Assembly (NCBI GenBank): GCA_022818135.1 | Contig: JAFMSR010000006.1 | Location: 29,970,685-30,034,684, forward strand | Direction: 5' to 3' | Length of the DNA stretch: 64,000 nucleotides | From: Saxidomus purpurata | Taxonomy: Eukaryota; Mollusca; Bivalvia; Venerida; Veneridae | Shown here: piece by piece, positions 11,818-25,300 of the stretch | How the letters are laid out: each line of letters begins with the position of its first letter | Position numbering within the stretch: position 1 is the first letter of the stretch | Program-made: the position numbers and the translations under genes | The notes under the pieces: generated by a model | The model's input: the letters and a program-made list of their open reading frames with translations, nothing else | What the model was told of the DNA's origin: nothing | Database searches by the model: none

Positions 11818-12512
11818 TAGTGTGTGTGTGTGGGGGGGGGGGAAGGGTAACAGCCAAGATGTTTCTAGCCAAGTGTCATATTATGTAGCAAATTGACAGA
11901 GGTATAGGATTCTCAGCTACAATTAAATGCATGTCCGGCAACGGGTGTCCTCTTGGATTGCTACAATAAAAATGTACACTTTCTTCATAATAAATTGTAT
12001 TTTAGCTGCTTCAGGCAATCATTTACCACTTCCATGTAGCAAATCGATCATCTGCAGTTTTCTGTGACACTATTTGATGTATTCATTTGGTCTTACAAAC
12101 CTTTTTAGGGGAGAATTTCTATTAATACAAATAAAACTATTTTGAGCAAAAATGAAAACTGAAGTAGCAGTACTTTAAGTGCTTTGATTTGATGGAATCT
12201 GCCAGATTAACTATGAAATAACTCAAATATGTTTTATTTGATCACACATCGTTGAACCAGTGCACACAGCCTGAAAGAAATGACATGAATGATGAAAGGA
12301 TGTGAACAATCTATGGGAGCCATCTCTTACACATTTCAATAAGAAATTTAACCTTCAAAAATTTAAAAATTCAATTAAATTAAAATTTCACAAACCTCGA
12401 TAAAATCCTATAAGATACTGATTTCTATTTACTTTTACTGCTATCATGTGAAGTTTCAATGAATGACACAAAATAGTTATCTAGATATTCTATTTTTGAA
12501 ATTTGCCATCTA

Positions 12513-12665
12513 GGTGTTACACTGGTCATGTTTGTCCCATTCAATAAGAGCACTCTTGCATACACAAAATAATTCAAGCAATCAGCTGACCATATTTCTC
12601 ATCTTCGTCATTATCATAGTCAATCTACACCAGAAAAGTTACATGGTCAACAATAAGGGCATTTG
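12513..12665. repeat. Direct repeat, right copy
   Basis: Partner of 10,363-10,525, same orientation, about 2.15 kb away, with scattered substitutions and small indels. Confidence 0.55.
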
Positions 12666-13767
12666 AAGGTCTTCGTACGTTTAAGCCGTTAAATAAATTT
12701 AAAATGAACAGAATCCTTCAACATTTAAGAAAGGGAGGGTAATAGAATTGTTATTTGTTTTTTACGTGCTTTTTATTTCTTCTGACCAGCATCATGATCC
12801 TTATTAGTAAATTAACTCACGATCATCTTATATTCTGTCATTAGTTCGGCAATGACTACATGTAGACAGGACATAGGTCTTGATGTAAAATCAATCAAAA
12901 ATGTTTCATTTAACATTCTTGTACGCCATGATCTTTTCATCTAGACATAAATCATAAAACCTTCCCTTTAAGAAGTTTAAGACAAAATCACCAAGTTGGC
13001 GTCGTTTGACATTTTCAGATTACCTCATTTACTGCATGCTGTTCAGAGGAAAACAAGAACATGAAAAAAGAAATTCTGCTCTATAAATATTGATGTTAAT
13101 GTATACATCTCATTTTTTGGCTGAATATTCACAATCAATACATTTGAATTTTTCCATTTTGCCCGTAAAAGACGATACAATGCTTTTATCAAAATTATAC
13201 ATGCTCACTTAGGCCAAATCCTTCGACAAACGAAAGATGTCATACAAATTTTGGAATATAAGTTATCATACGAAAGTATATAGTATCACAGACATAAATC
13301 GTACAGTTGTTACAGCACTGATTTCTTACTTGAAAAATAGTTATCGAAAAACTTACATTACCCTCACTATTGTCATATTGTATACATTTATATATCTTAT
13401 ATTAAGTTATTTATTCAAAAAGTCATCCACATACGTATAAATATAAAAAATCTTAAAATTATTATATTGCTCAATCATTCTAAATTAGAATTACAAGCGA
13501 CTCATAGTACATTAAATACTTCACAGATACTACAACATATTCTACAATGTTTACCGTCACCTCGACCTCGTGCCGGGGAGATAAGAAAGAAAGACTGAAA
13601 TATATCACATTATAAAACTAAGCAGCAGTTGCTACTCTAACTTTAAAATTGGAATATGACACTGAAAGCAGTTCAAGTTGACTTCTTACCAATGTAATCG
13701 TAAGCTATTCGTTTCAAAATAAGACTTCACAACTTTTGTCATATTGTAAATAAGGTGTACATAAGGT
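12666..13767. other. Intergenic, nothing recognised
   Basis: AT-rich sequence without a convincing gene or repeat. One 67-codon open frame (13,237-13,440) has a composition typical of AT-rich noise. Confidence 0.4.
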
Positions 13768-13811
<44 letters not shown>

Positions 13812-13842
13812 GCACGCACGCACGCACACACACACACACACA
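13768..13842. repeat. (GCAC)n / (CA)n microsatellite
   Basis: A near-perfect GCAC tetranucleotide array turns into a CA dinucleotide array at its right end. Confidence 0.95.
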
Positions 13843-14694
13843 TACATTGATTGAAGACACTATTTAAATAACTTTTGTATATAATGATGACTTATAGGCC
13901 TAAATGGCAAGGTGCTTCACTTACTTATTTACAGTGACTTGCATATTTAATAAGTTATGCACGTGTCACAATAATAAACTAATTACTTACTTACTGACCG
14001 ACTTATTTACTTACTTATTTCTGTCTTATCAATGTTCACAGTGAAATTTATATTCCCAGTAAAAGTTATACTTAAAGTTATATAAACAGTGAAAGTTATA
14101 TACATGCAAATAACATAAAAAGGCGCATGTCCATACTATTACAAGAGGCTACGTATACCATAACTTGACATAACACTAGATATTCAACTTAAAAGTGACT
14201 TTTAGCATTCTCATGATAATTTAATCATTCATGATATAATCACTTTACAGATAGTTACTTATTCACCGTTAACACTTATTATTGTTTATATGTACAACAA
14301 TATAACAGTGTTAATTGCATTAACTGATTGCACAATATAAAAATTAGATTACAAATCTCTGCTTATTCAAACAACTACTCTACTGTGCATGTATTAAAGC
14401 CTTATAAATCAACTTTCAGCCCTAATCAGATAAAAGATGGATTACCTAAATTAAAATAAAAGATGACAAGAATTTATCTTCTAAATTAAAAGACGTATTA
14501 TCTTAATTTAAACCTCACAAGCCAGTGTAAATTCTCACCACAACACTGCCATTTTGATGTAGAATGCAAGCATAATACTACGTGTTCTTTTTTAACATTA
14601 TTTACATCACTTATACATGATAAATATTCCGTACTTTTGACAGTTTGTCAAGAAACTAAATATCTACTCAAGTGCATTGCCTTTTGCTATCTGA

Positions 14695-15060
14695 AAGTAA
14701 ACACTTACGAAATATTCTTATTTAAAACATAATCTGCAGACGGTGAATAATTATCATAAGGTTCATCTAGTTATAAAATTTAGAATATGAATGTACAGTA
14801 TTTATAAAAAGTAAAGTAAATTTAGAGATACTCAAACTAATAAATCGTTTAGTTGTAAACTTTCCGTCTAAAAAAAGTTTCTTTTTTGAACAAGACTATT
14901 TTTCAGTGTAACTTCCGTGTACCCATCTGGGAGACATCCTTTGCAAAATACAAAAAAATAAAATAAAGTAAATATCATGAAGTTTAATAACTTTATTATG
15001 GCATATTAAGAGTAATTTACAGATACACCAAACCTCTTACTTTCGACGGATAGAGATATT
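14695..15060. repeat. Dispersed duplicated block, copy 1
   Basis: This shares a string of blocks in the same order with 30,255-30,640: gtaa(a/g)cacttacgaaatattc, aaaaagtaaagt, aaatcgtt, agtaaatatcatgaagt. Non-coding; probably an old repeat family member. Confidence 0.5.
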
Positions 15061-16689
15061 TATACCTCACTCGATACTCCAGTACTCATGTGATTACGGC
15101 AAGATGAGTGTAAAATTCACTTCGGGACTGTACGTTACCGTATAGATCAATTATTGTTTTACTTTTATCAATATGATAATTTACTTATCAAAAGATGATA
15201 TTCACAAGACAATTAAAATAACACCTTTTCAAGCATCATGTAAAATAAGTCATTAAGATATAATGATAGCGGCATTGCCTTAGTTGTGCATAAATTGTAT
15301 ACTGTTTAAGAATGGATATTTCTGACAAAACAGTTAAAGGGGGTTCAGGAGTATCAACTCAACACATAATTTTTTATATTGCATAAAACATATACATGTA
15401 TGTCATGTTTATAGCAACAAAAACATAAACATGTACATTCTATATGAAATATACAAAGGCATGACTTTTACATGAAGAGATTGTTATGTTAAAAATAATA
15501 TTATATACTCACTATAATGCTGACACTATATATTGATTTAATGCTTGACTTAAACCGTTTATGATCGTTATTGACGTTTCTGACATCAGATTGGTGAACG
15601 TCTGTTTTTTTGGTCAAGTTTAGTAATAATTATTGTTTCAAATATTTCTTTCTCAAATCGGAAAATTTTGGAAAAATGACTAGAAGGTGAAATGCAATTT
15701 CTAAATGATTAAATTAACAATTTTTACAAAAAATGTCTTGGAAGATAATATGTCGACATTGTTTTATTGCTAAGTTATGACACGAAGCTCTACATCTTGA
15801 GAGGGCTATCATATATTTGCGCTCTTTATTTTTCTAAATTGAAACCATTTTTTGATAAGCAATATGATTAAATGCATAATGGCGACAGAAATGTTTTTTT
15901 GATAACCTAAAATCAGTGATACTGTCCACTTGTTCGTTTTGAAAATGTGTTCCGTTGGAAAGTAAAATGCTGACTCTTATATTTACGACGGCGAAAGAGA
16001 AATACTTAATTTTTGTATCGTACATTTCTTGTGCTTGAGAATGACCTGTCGATAGTAACGGCGTTTCATAAATACAGTTTGATGTACCATGTATAGTTAC
16101 GTCTGTTTTTGATAAATAATGAAATATTTAAAAACGCTGCATCTTTTTTAATATTTCCTATAGTGGTTTATAAGAGATTTTTTAACTTTGTTTCTCATTT
16201 ACGGACTGAAAATTGTTTGGTTGTGCAATAAACTACATTTTGAAAAATTAAGGAGATAAGTGTTTGTTCTTTATCATTTTAGAGCTATCGAATAGTGGAA
16301 AAAATACCTTTTCAAATAACACAAAGAACGACTTTGATTGATCTTTCCGTGTTATAAATTTCATTGTTTTGTTTAAACTGCCACTCTGCAAGCTTATTAA
16401 AAACTCATTGGTTTAAAATATTCGTCAGACTATAGTACACGGTGACTTCCTGTACAAAATTGTGTCATTCCAGACTATTCAAATACGAATTGTAGACACT
16501 ATATGATCTGGGAATAAATCATATCATCTGTACAATGCTCTTAATTAAGTTAGTTTTTTTTCTACATGTATGTCAAATATTATACAATTCAAGTTAATAA
16601 ACCACTTGCCGAGACATAAAAACCTGCAGAAAAATAATATGAAGATCATTTCGGAGGACTACGAAGCGCCGTTATACGATTTATTCAGT
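15061..16689. other. Intergenic, nothing recognised
   Basis: AT-rich sequence with no supported gene or repeat. Confidence 0.4.
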
Positions 16690-17112
16690 GACTATAAGAA
16701 AAGTTAAATTCTACAATGATATTGCGGAACTGCGACAGGAGATAATCAAAACATGCAATATATATTAATAAGGCTACAAATCATGTCGTTGATCGTACCT
16801 TTACTCAAAATGGGTTCGATGCTACGGCGGATTTTTCATTTTTTGTTGACTAAATGCTTTTATTTTCACTTTCAATCGCCTCCGGATATGTTTTGATAAC
16901 AAATCACTGCGCAACCTCTCGGACCTTCATGGCAGCTAATACATTTTGACAATTACAAAAACTGAAAAATCCGCTGTAGCATCGAACTCATTGGTGAGGT
17001 GTAAAGGTACGAACTACGACATGCTTTGTAGTCTTTTTATATATATTTCTTGTTTTGATGGTTGCCTTTCGCAGTACCGCAATATCAGTGGAGAATTTCG
17101 CGGAAATCACTG
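16690..17112. repeat. Inverted-repeat (foldback) element, about 420 bp
   Basis: The left arm (about 16,700-16,860) and right arm (about 16,940-17,105) are reverse complements with mismatches. Paired landmarks include atattgcggaactgcgac with gcagtaccgcaatatc, and ttcgatgctacggcgg with ccgctgtagcatcgaa. The loop is about 80 bp. There is no transposase. Confidence 0.6.
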
Positions 17113-17631
17113 TCGGAATATGTGTGACATTTTTCTGGGTTGAGAGAAAATCGCTTTATCAGTGTTGGTATTTTCCATGTAGAATGAAAACGGCTTGGCA
17201 TTTTCCATTGAAGTAAACTTTTTCTTAAAGCTCTGTCATTTCCCTCTTAGATTCATTCACATTTGTTTGACGTAACTAAAATTTGAAAGAAATGAAAGTA
17301 TTTTTTCGGAGCGACATGCTTGTTTCCATACAGCGTGTGTTGGTAACCTTGTCTATAGTAAAGAGCTATGAATAAAAAAGTCAGAGGTATGTTCCTTCCA
17401 CCTGTGAAAGTAAGACGCGCTTAGACCACAACTTCAAGGAAAGTTATTTATTCATAAAACAGAGGGACAATTTGTACAACTAAACCGTGAATGGTAGTCT
17501 ATTTTCAGAAGAGGGTCGTATACAAATTCCATTCACCGCGCTTCCATTTGTAACATTTGATTGGTCCAAAAAGTAGGTCAAAAGTCAGCTGATTCAGCTC
17601 ACGCCGAAATAAAGCTTTCATTCACTTATAT

Positions 17632-19910
17632 TAACAAGAAGAATTTTGATGCAAAGCATCAAAGACGCCGCGCGTGTTTTTGAAGCATGACTTGAAGGAA
17701 GCAGAGGCATTTTAGAGTATATTAAAAAACTGTTCAAATATAATTTACACACAGGGTCTTAATATTGTGGACAGTCTCGATGAAAGTTTCCTTAAATGAC
17801 TGGACAAAATACCTCTTATAAATCGCACATGGCATTTTGACCCCTAAAGTTACTATCAGATTGACTGCATTGTGCTAGGGATCGTATATGAAATCCTAAT
17901 TCTGCGTTAAACTTTGTTGTGTTCTGTGCGCACTCGAGCAGACGTGATTAATTTTGTCTTTACCATTGGTCGGTTGTTAGCGATGCTTTACATAACTTTC
18001 ATTGACTGTTTACAAACATGTTACGGTCCTCCGTATTGCAAAGTTGGGTGAACTTTTTTTTTCACACTGTCTACATTGTACATGTACTTTAATATGTAGT
18101 AATTCAAATGAGTTTTTATTGATTTTTCACGTTGACGCCATATGTATTTTAACTTCTAAATATTTAAAGTTAGCAAAACGTCTTCCGATACTTTTTTCTG
18201 AGCTTTGATGTTTCTGGTCGTAAAGTCCGTAAACAAAGCTATAATAAACCCGAAGCCTTGAAGTTTGTGGTAAAGTTATTAAATAGCATTTGAATATGTC
18301 TAAAATTTTGAAATAACGGTCGAAGACGTATGTATTTGGTATCGTATTGTTTGTAATCAGTTCATACAATTTATTGATTCATTCAGGGTTTTCATTCAAA
18401 CATAATACATAGTTTTTATTTACAACACTAATGTTAGCTGCTCCCTATTCGATTATGTAACCCCTATGGTACAAAATTGAAACCTATTCAATACTGGCGC
18501 CAACAAATGTCTATATTGCTACTTTGAATTTATTAATTTAAAACATAATCTAACATTTGTGACTGTGTATGCGACATGCATCATATGAAATTTACCAAGG
18601 TGATGATCAATGTACTTGATAGACAAATGGCATTGCCGTGTTCAGCTCATTTCGGATAAACTTTAATTATGCCCTTTTAAATGTCATTTTCTAAAACTGA
18701 AAACATTTTTATCAGTATAGCTTTTCAATATTCACAATTTAAAAATCAATACTGAAGGAAAAAAGAAACGCAGGGTAACACAAATACAATATTCTGTTAC
18801 TTCTCGCGAATACACATTCCACTATTTATATTGAATTGTTGATTCTTTCAATTATGTTACGGCTAACCGTAGTTCAGAGGGTTCATAAACTGATTTGCTG
18901 ATGGAAAATAGTCTTTATACTACTTTATATAACGTCTAACACTTTCCTTCAAATCACCACGAATGTTTACCCTGCGTTTCTTTTTCCCTTCAGTATATTA
19001 TTCAGTCTCTTTTAAAACTCGATTAATATCTACAATTCATATGTCCAAACTTTATTGGCGCTGTGCGGAAGCACAGTGCCAGTATTGAATAGGTTTTAAT
19101 TTTGTACCATGGGGTTGCATAATCGAAAAGGGAGCAGCCAACATTATTATTGTAATTAAAAACTATGTATTATGTTTGAACAAACTCCCTATAATGAATA
19201 AATAAATAGTATTAATTGATTACAAACAATACTATACCAGATGCATACGTCTTCGACCGTTAATTCAAAACTTTTGACATATTCATAGAATATTTAATAA
19301 CTTTTCCACAAACTTGAAGGTTACGGTTTTTTATTGCTTTGTTTACGGACCCTACGGCCAGATTCATCAAAGTTCAGAAAAAACGTCTCGATAGTTGTTT
19401 TGCTATCTCTAAACATTTTGAAGTTTATATACATATGTTGTCAACGTGAATAATTAATGAAAACCCATTTTAATAACTACATACTAAAGTAAAATGTAGG
19501 CATTATAAATAAGACCGTTCACCTAACTATGCGATACATGGGGTCTCAATGAAAGTTATGTAAAGCATCGCTAACAACTGACCAATAATAAAGACAAAAT
19601 TAATCACGTGGGTTTCGTCTGCGTCGAAAAGCGTCTACTGACCACGAGCTGTAGCCTTGTTTAATGGGCGTCATCGTACCATTATACGGAAGGTTGTTTT
19701 ATGATTCGTTTATTTTTGGTTAAACTGTAGTAAATGTGTTTTTTTTACTTATTATGATAACAGTTACATATAACATAATGTATTTGGTTTTTCCCGTTGA
19801 TAGGTTGTTTACTGATATTCTAAAATGACTTTGATTCCTTTAATCATGTTTCAAAAACATGCGCAGCGCCTTTGATGCTTTGCATCAAAATTTGTCTTGT
19901 CTATATAGGT
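17632..19910. mobile_element. Large inverted-repeat element, about 2.3 kb, arms about 1 kb
   Basis: Long imperfect inverted repeats run from the outer pair (gatgcaaagcatcaaag at about 17,650; ctttgatgctttgcatc at about 19,872) through many inner pairs. These include 17,943-18,005 with 19,547-19,612, 18,275-18,360 with 19,220-19,300, 18,434-18,506 with 19,070-19,140, and 18,752-18,775 with 18,963-18,990. The arms differ by indels and a few unmatched blocks. No transposase is seen, so this is a non-autonomous foldback or a decayed inverted duplication. Confidence 0.65.
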
Positions 19911-20872
19911 CAGATGGTTTTTAGATTTCGATCCTGAAATGCTATTATACTTAACATCTTTAAAACCGCAACATGTCATACATATTGAGCGGTGAGTAAA
20001 ATTGCTCTTTTTTGCATTATGAAGTCATGTTTCCACCGAATTATTTTTGAATTTTGTAAGTAACAAGTAGTAACACACAAGTCGTAGCTCAAAATGTACT
20101 TCTGTACATCGATTATGGTCGTTTTCCGCTTCATTTCTACGACTACGAGGTAATAGGTAACATCTAGACGTAGTTAATAATACCTAACACATAATATAAA
20201 ATACGTTAGCGGTAATGCATAACACATATTACATAATGCATACTAACTAAGACAAAATGTTCCCTAATATCCTTCCATAGATAGCTGTCAATTAGTCTGT
20301 ATTAAGATTAAAAGAAATCTTCTGTAAAGAAACAGTTGGAATTGTAAAATAATACATATGTTACTATATATAGTAACAAATTTGTAGAGTATTATGATGA
20401 TTATCTTTACGGTCAGGGCATTATAAAATAATTGGCCCGCGCGTGAGGGCCGATTATGCCATAATCGGTCCTCAGAAAATGGACACGCGACGTCAACGGC
20501 TACAAATGACGTCACCTCTTGAATAAAATGGCCGCCAGCGAGAAATCAATTGAATCGCGATCAAAAGAGATCATTAAAACAATGTGATAGAAAATAGATA
20601 TTCAATAATGAGTGTAACAAGATACATGCGAGTTTATCGAAAGTAAAAATATCATCAACACTAGAAAAAAGATGACGCGTAACGATAAAAAACTTTAAGG
20701 AATAGCCGTGAAGTGAGGAAAAACACAAACTTTAAATCATCATCACTAAATGAACATGATCTGTGAATTACACTTTAGTTTTTATTTTTCTAGTATCTAG
20801 TAGTTTTGTACATTGTATGATAGAATAGGCCTACTGATGAAAAACGTAAAATATGTATTATAGACGTTAATT
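19911..20872. other. Region upstream of gene B promoter
   Basis: Mostly AT-rich. A short GC-rich patch at 20,434-20,540 holds the palindrome TGACGTCA (20,507) and a following ATGGCCGCC. It resembles the patches near 38,727 and 60,984. No gene is visible. Confidence 0.4.
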
Positions 20873-21000
20873 CACGACTGGGCCGGGCCGGGACGTATAA
20901 TCGGCCCTCAGTCGCATAATAGCACTCGGGCTAAAGCCCTCGTGCCATTATGCTTCCAGCGGGCCGATTATCACGTCCCATCCCGGCTCAGCCGTGTATT
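20873..21000. repeat. GC-rich foldback upstream of the gene B promoter
   Basis: The outer arms (cacgactgggccggg; cccggctcagccgtg) and an inner hairpin (gcataatagcactcggg; with ccctcgtgccattatgc) form a nested palindrome of about 128 bp. It ends about 150 bp before the TATA box of gene B. It is probably a MITE-like insertion. Confidence 0.6.
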
Positions 21001-21114
21001 ATCCTCTAATTAATTTAACTAATATGGTCGATTTAGAGTGCAGACGTATTTCGGAATAAAACAAACCTTCACTACATTAGAGAAAATGGGTATGCGCAAA
21101 ATGCGGTTGATTGT

Positions 21115-21160
21115 GATTGGCTGTTAAAGGTAATAAATAAACTGAATTTATATAAAATAC
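21115..21160 (+). promoter_or_regulatory. Inferred core promoter of gene B
   Basis: An inverted CCAAT box (ATTGG in gtgattggctg, about 21,115) is followed by a good TATA box (TTTATATAAAATA, about 21,148-21,160). The ATG lies about 35-45 bp beyond the TATA box. Transcription would start roughly at 21,175-21,185, giving a very short 5' UTR. The motifs are visible; the promoter role is inferred from the signal-peptide exon just after it. Confidence 0.5.
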
Positions 21161-21193
21161 ACGTGCGCGACAGAATTCGGAAGACAGAGTAAA

Positions 21194-21231
21194 ATGTTGG
21201 TGTGGATGATTATTTTGGGCTTACAGCTCGG
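21194..21231 (+). CDS. Gene B exon 1: signal peptide
   Basis: ATG at 21,194, preceded by AGTAAA, encodes [13 protein letters not shown]. It ends after two bases of a codon at GG|GTAACT. The next exon (32,050) needs exactly this phase, and the join gives LGEAYGG, where cleavage after GEA is plausible. A hydrophobic core with no basic residue is unusual but acceptable. The 10.8-kb intron means a different first exon remains possible. Confidence 0.5.
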
Positions 21232-22273
21232 GTAACTCTTCGTTTTATGTATTAAACTGTTTTGTATGTTCTAATTGTCGTAATTAAAAGAATATGTGAG
21301 GGGCGAGTGTTCAGAGCAGGGAAAAGATATAATTATTATGATAAATAAAGCATCGAATAAAAGTTTCGTCTACTTTTCCCCCTAAACAATTTTTATTAGG
21401 ACGAGTGAAATTTTAATTAATTTGCTTAAGAATGTTAATTGTGACTGTATTTTACCACTAACCTAAATGTGGACAGTTTTCATATGACTGTAATGTTACA
21501 TTGTGTAATATATGGTTTCTAACTTTTCACCATATTTTCAATTATTCAAGGTATAGGGAACTGTCTTGAGACTGAGCAAAATCTATATGAAACGAAATCC
21601 GACATCAATACTTGAAATATATGTTTATAATTGAGCTACACTCTAAGAAAAAGTGACCGTAGTCTTCTACGTTTTTGCAGTGGTAATATAAAGGATTCGC
21701 GTTTTTTTTCAAAGATTTGTAGCATGATATTATTTACAAGTTAATACTTAAATAGTTTAATTTTATTATTTATCGTCATTTTGTTTAGAACGTAGTAAAT
21801 AGAATCCCACTTAATGCTATCATGTCTAAATACCTGTTCCCAATGGTAATGTAAATACGGGCGTTCACATACTCTCTTTAGAAATACGTCATATATCGCT
21901 TTATTGTTCATTATCATTAACTTTAATGAATATTTCATACTGCGTTTTAACCTTTGTCTTGCGTGAATCATTTGATTCCAAAATTGTTTTCCATGAAGCA
22001 GGTATTCTTTTTTCATTAATTCATTAATGACTTTTTGTTAATTTCAGTCATACAGTTTTGTCTATGCTCAAGGTTATAAAATATTCGATTTGCATCAATT
22101 TCTCCTGCTTGGGATAAAATATAATTTGAAAAAAATAATTTTACAATCTACATCTATCCAGGCTTTGAATAATAAACGTTTTCCTTTGTTTTTAAGGAAA
22201 CGATTCCCCCAAATTACTTGCTTTGAAATTCTTATTTCCCGAAAGGACTCTAGTTTACTAGCATTATTTTTAT

Positions 22274-22335
<62 letters not shown>

Positions 22336-25300
22336 TGTAGCATTGTTTTATAGAAAGAAGACAGGGAATTTAGTTTAAGGAAGAGATTTGAATGAATCAA
22401 GGTTCATATCGAAGATCAAACTTATTAAAAAAGAAAGATGGGATGACTTTCCAAATGGCATTGTCCGTCGTTGTAAGATTTTAAATCCCTTTTATCGTCA
22501 TTGTTTTGAAAATATGTTATATCTATCATATTAAGACCGCCATTGAATCTATGTCTTATGGTAATTAATAACCTTTTCTTGTCCGTTCTATTAAAAAAAA
22601 TAAAGTATTTGTTTGACGTACAACTGTTTTTGGCATTTCCAAGTTGAATAAGATGCATTAATTTTGGTAGCACTATAGATTTATTTACTAAAATGTTACC
22701 ATAAAGCGTTTATTATAGCTTGCACCAATTTTAAAGTAGAGACTGACATTCCCATATTTTGTTTTCCCAGTTTACTATCTCACATTCATGTTTATTAGTT
22801 CCGAAGAAAACGCATAATGCTTTCACATAATTATTATGTATTTGTAAAATTAATATCTAATTCCTTAGTACTTGAGCTGTTTTTGAGTTTGCCTACCTAT
22901 AAGCCTTCCGTTTTAGTTTTGTTTAGTTAAGGTCAGAATGTACTACAAATTCTTCAATAATTCCTATTGCAATGGGAATTTCTGACTTATCTTTTAGAAC
23001 TAGATTGGTGTTCAGTAGTACACTTCGTGTCGCTCTCTTACACTTTGTCAGAATAACCAATAATTTCGTGACAAAATCTAAGTACAATTCGGGGCGTAAC
23101 TCTGTTAAATTTGACATTGACCTACAAAATTTGATGGCATGACGACTATTTTGTCATAAGCAATACATATTCAAAGTTTGATGAAGAAATCTTAAGAAAT
23201 TGCAAAGTTATAGCCAATGTTAAGTTTTTGTGACAAAAACTTGGTACAAAAAGGGGTATAACTTTGTCAAATATGACCTTGACCTACAAAATGTGATGCC
23301 ATGACGACCCTTTTGCCAAAAGCAGTTCAATTAAAATATTTGATGAAGAAATCTTAAGAAATGGCAAAGTTATAGCCAACGTTAGGTTTTTGTGACGGAC
23401 GGACGAACCGACGGACAAAGCGATCCTTATGTATCGCCTTTTCTCCGAAAGGGCGACACAAAGAAAAGAGTGGTATCCTCAGTCGGTTGAGTTATTTTTA
23501 AATGTTTAACGGATTATTTTATTCAATTTATAGCTAGCCGCTGTCTAATTTTTGTCGCCAAATTTCACCTAGAATTAAAATATCAGAGCTGATAACGGAC
23601 ATCCTTGTCTTAGACCACGTGACACTGTGAAAATATCCGATTTTTGAAATCTGCCATAATTTACGAGGAGAAAATGCAGTGTAACGCTTTGACCCACGCA
23701 AGAAAAGACTCTTTAAAACCATTTTTTCTCTTTGGAACTGCCAAAAGGTAGTCCATTTATGTATTTTTTAAAACAACATGAAACGTATAATAACAAATAT
23801 TACAAATAACATAGAAATATGAGATAGATACAATGTAATATCATATAACAATTTTTACATGCTTCATAATACATGATGTACATTCTGATTTTTCATTAAT
23901 GAACTAATAGTTATGGAAAAGCTTTCAAAACAGAACAGTCAAAACATGGGAAATCAAAACGTATTCAAAAGAGTATAATGCATGCCTCAGATAAGACATT
24001 ATCATGAAGGTTTGTCTGTGCATAAAAATCAAGCAATCCATTCTGAAAAAAACAGCCTATGGGTATCTAACCTAAGTAAAAGGAGCTACACATAATAAAT
24101 GAGCATCTTCAAAATAGTTTTGAAGTTGTCATAATGGGTAGAAGTATAAATAATAAGTGCAATTATAATGGACACCATAATAATTATAACAAACTTATTT
24201 GTCGAAAGCGAAACAACAAAACTGTTTCAATAAATTGGTGTATTTTGGTATTGATTCTTTTAATAGGATACGTCAAATTATGTGTTTCAAAAGTTGAGCA
24301 AATTTGAATAATAGATATTTATTTGACCCGTTATGTTCGTAGTATTGTTCTAATACAAGAACGTCCTTATAAAATATTTTGGTCGTATTGATATAAGTTG
24401 AACGCCTGTTACCTGATATGCTTTGTAAACACTATATGTTAATTGACTAAGTATTACATTAATATCCTCATACTCAGGATATGTCGTTTTATATCCAATA
24501 ACTAAATCTTTCATTAATTTAAATGAGTGATTGATATGTAGTTATTTGAAGATATTTCCGATATTGTCCCATAGGGATCTTACATGTTGGCAATAAAGCA
24601 AAATATGTTCTACGGTTTCTATGTTGTTAAATCAATTACAGCAAGGACATTTTAAGATTTTCCAGGTTTAAAGACTTTAATTTGTTGGGACTATTCTCTG
24701 AAGTATTTTCATCGTAATCGTTTGATCTTATTGTTAACAATTGCATTATTAATTATGTAGTAAACACCATGCCAGTATAAATTTGTTTTAAATGACTGCT
24801 CCCAGTAGTTATGATGGTATAACTTCTCTGTTTTGTTCTTTAGGAAAGTTGTATGTATATTTTTAGTAGTCATAATATTTATTTTTTAGTTTATGTAAAA
24901 TAAGTTGCTTTGACTTATGTCATTTTTAAGTCATTGGAGTGTATAATGATTTTCCATGCTTAAGGGAATTGCTTTCTTTATTTTAAAAAGTTCAGTTACC
25001 CAGTTAACTTTATTTTGCAATTTATTTAAGATAATACTCATTAATTTTCCCATCTTTTGTAATATCATCAATAAAGATGATATTAGAATTGACCCAATTG
25101 TCAAGGAATAGTGGTTTTCCTGCATATTTAATATGTTTGTTTACCCATGTAATTTCTTTTCCGATATCATAATATGTCTTTGGCTTTTTAGAATTCAAAA
25201 TATTATTGAATTCAACATAAAATTATAAAATTTTATAGTAGAATGGAAACAATGGTATTTTAGTTTTTGGAAGCGATTTAATAGAGTCAATGTTCATACG

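Larger units (their letters stand above)
21741..23750 (-). mobile_element. LINE retrotransposon fragment (3' half), decayed
   Basis: On the minus strand, 23,722-23,534 carries the reverse-transcriptase signature [11 protein letters not shown] in disrupted form. 22,673-22,425 carries a C-terminal motif of this LINE class (GGLNMIDI). 22,016-21,741 is a further C-terminal piece. Stops and frameshifts are frequent. It is interrupted by a tandem-core element (22,990-23,462) and a TA array. It belongs to the same family as the copy at 24,540-27,800. Confidence 0.65.

Noticed and set aside
13768..13842. Regular short repeats as a CRISPR array
   Set aside because: A plain microsatellite without spacers, in a eukaryotic genome.
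22090..22400. Open frames on both strands through the TA array
   Set aside because: The TA array gives Tyr-Ile repeats in any frame; simple-sequence artefact.
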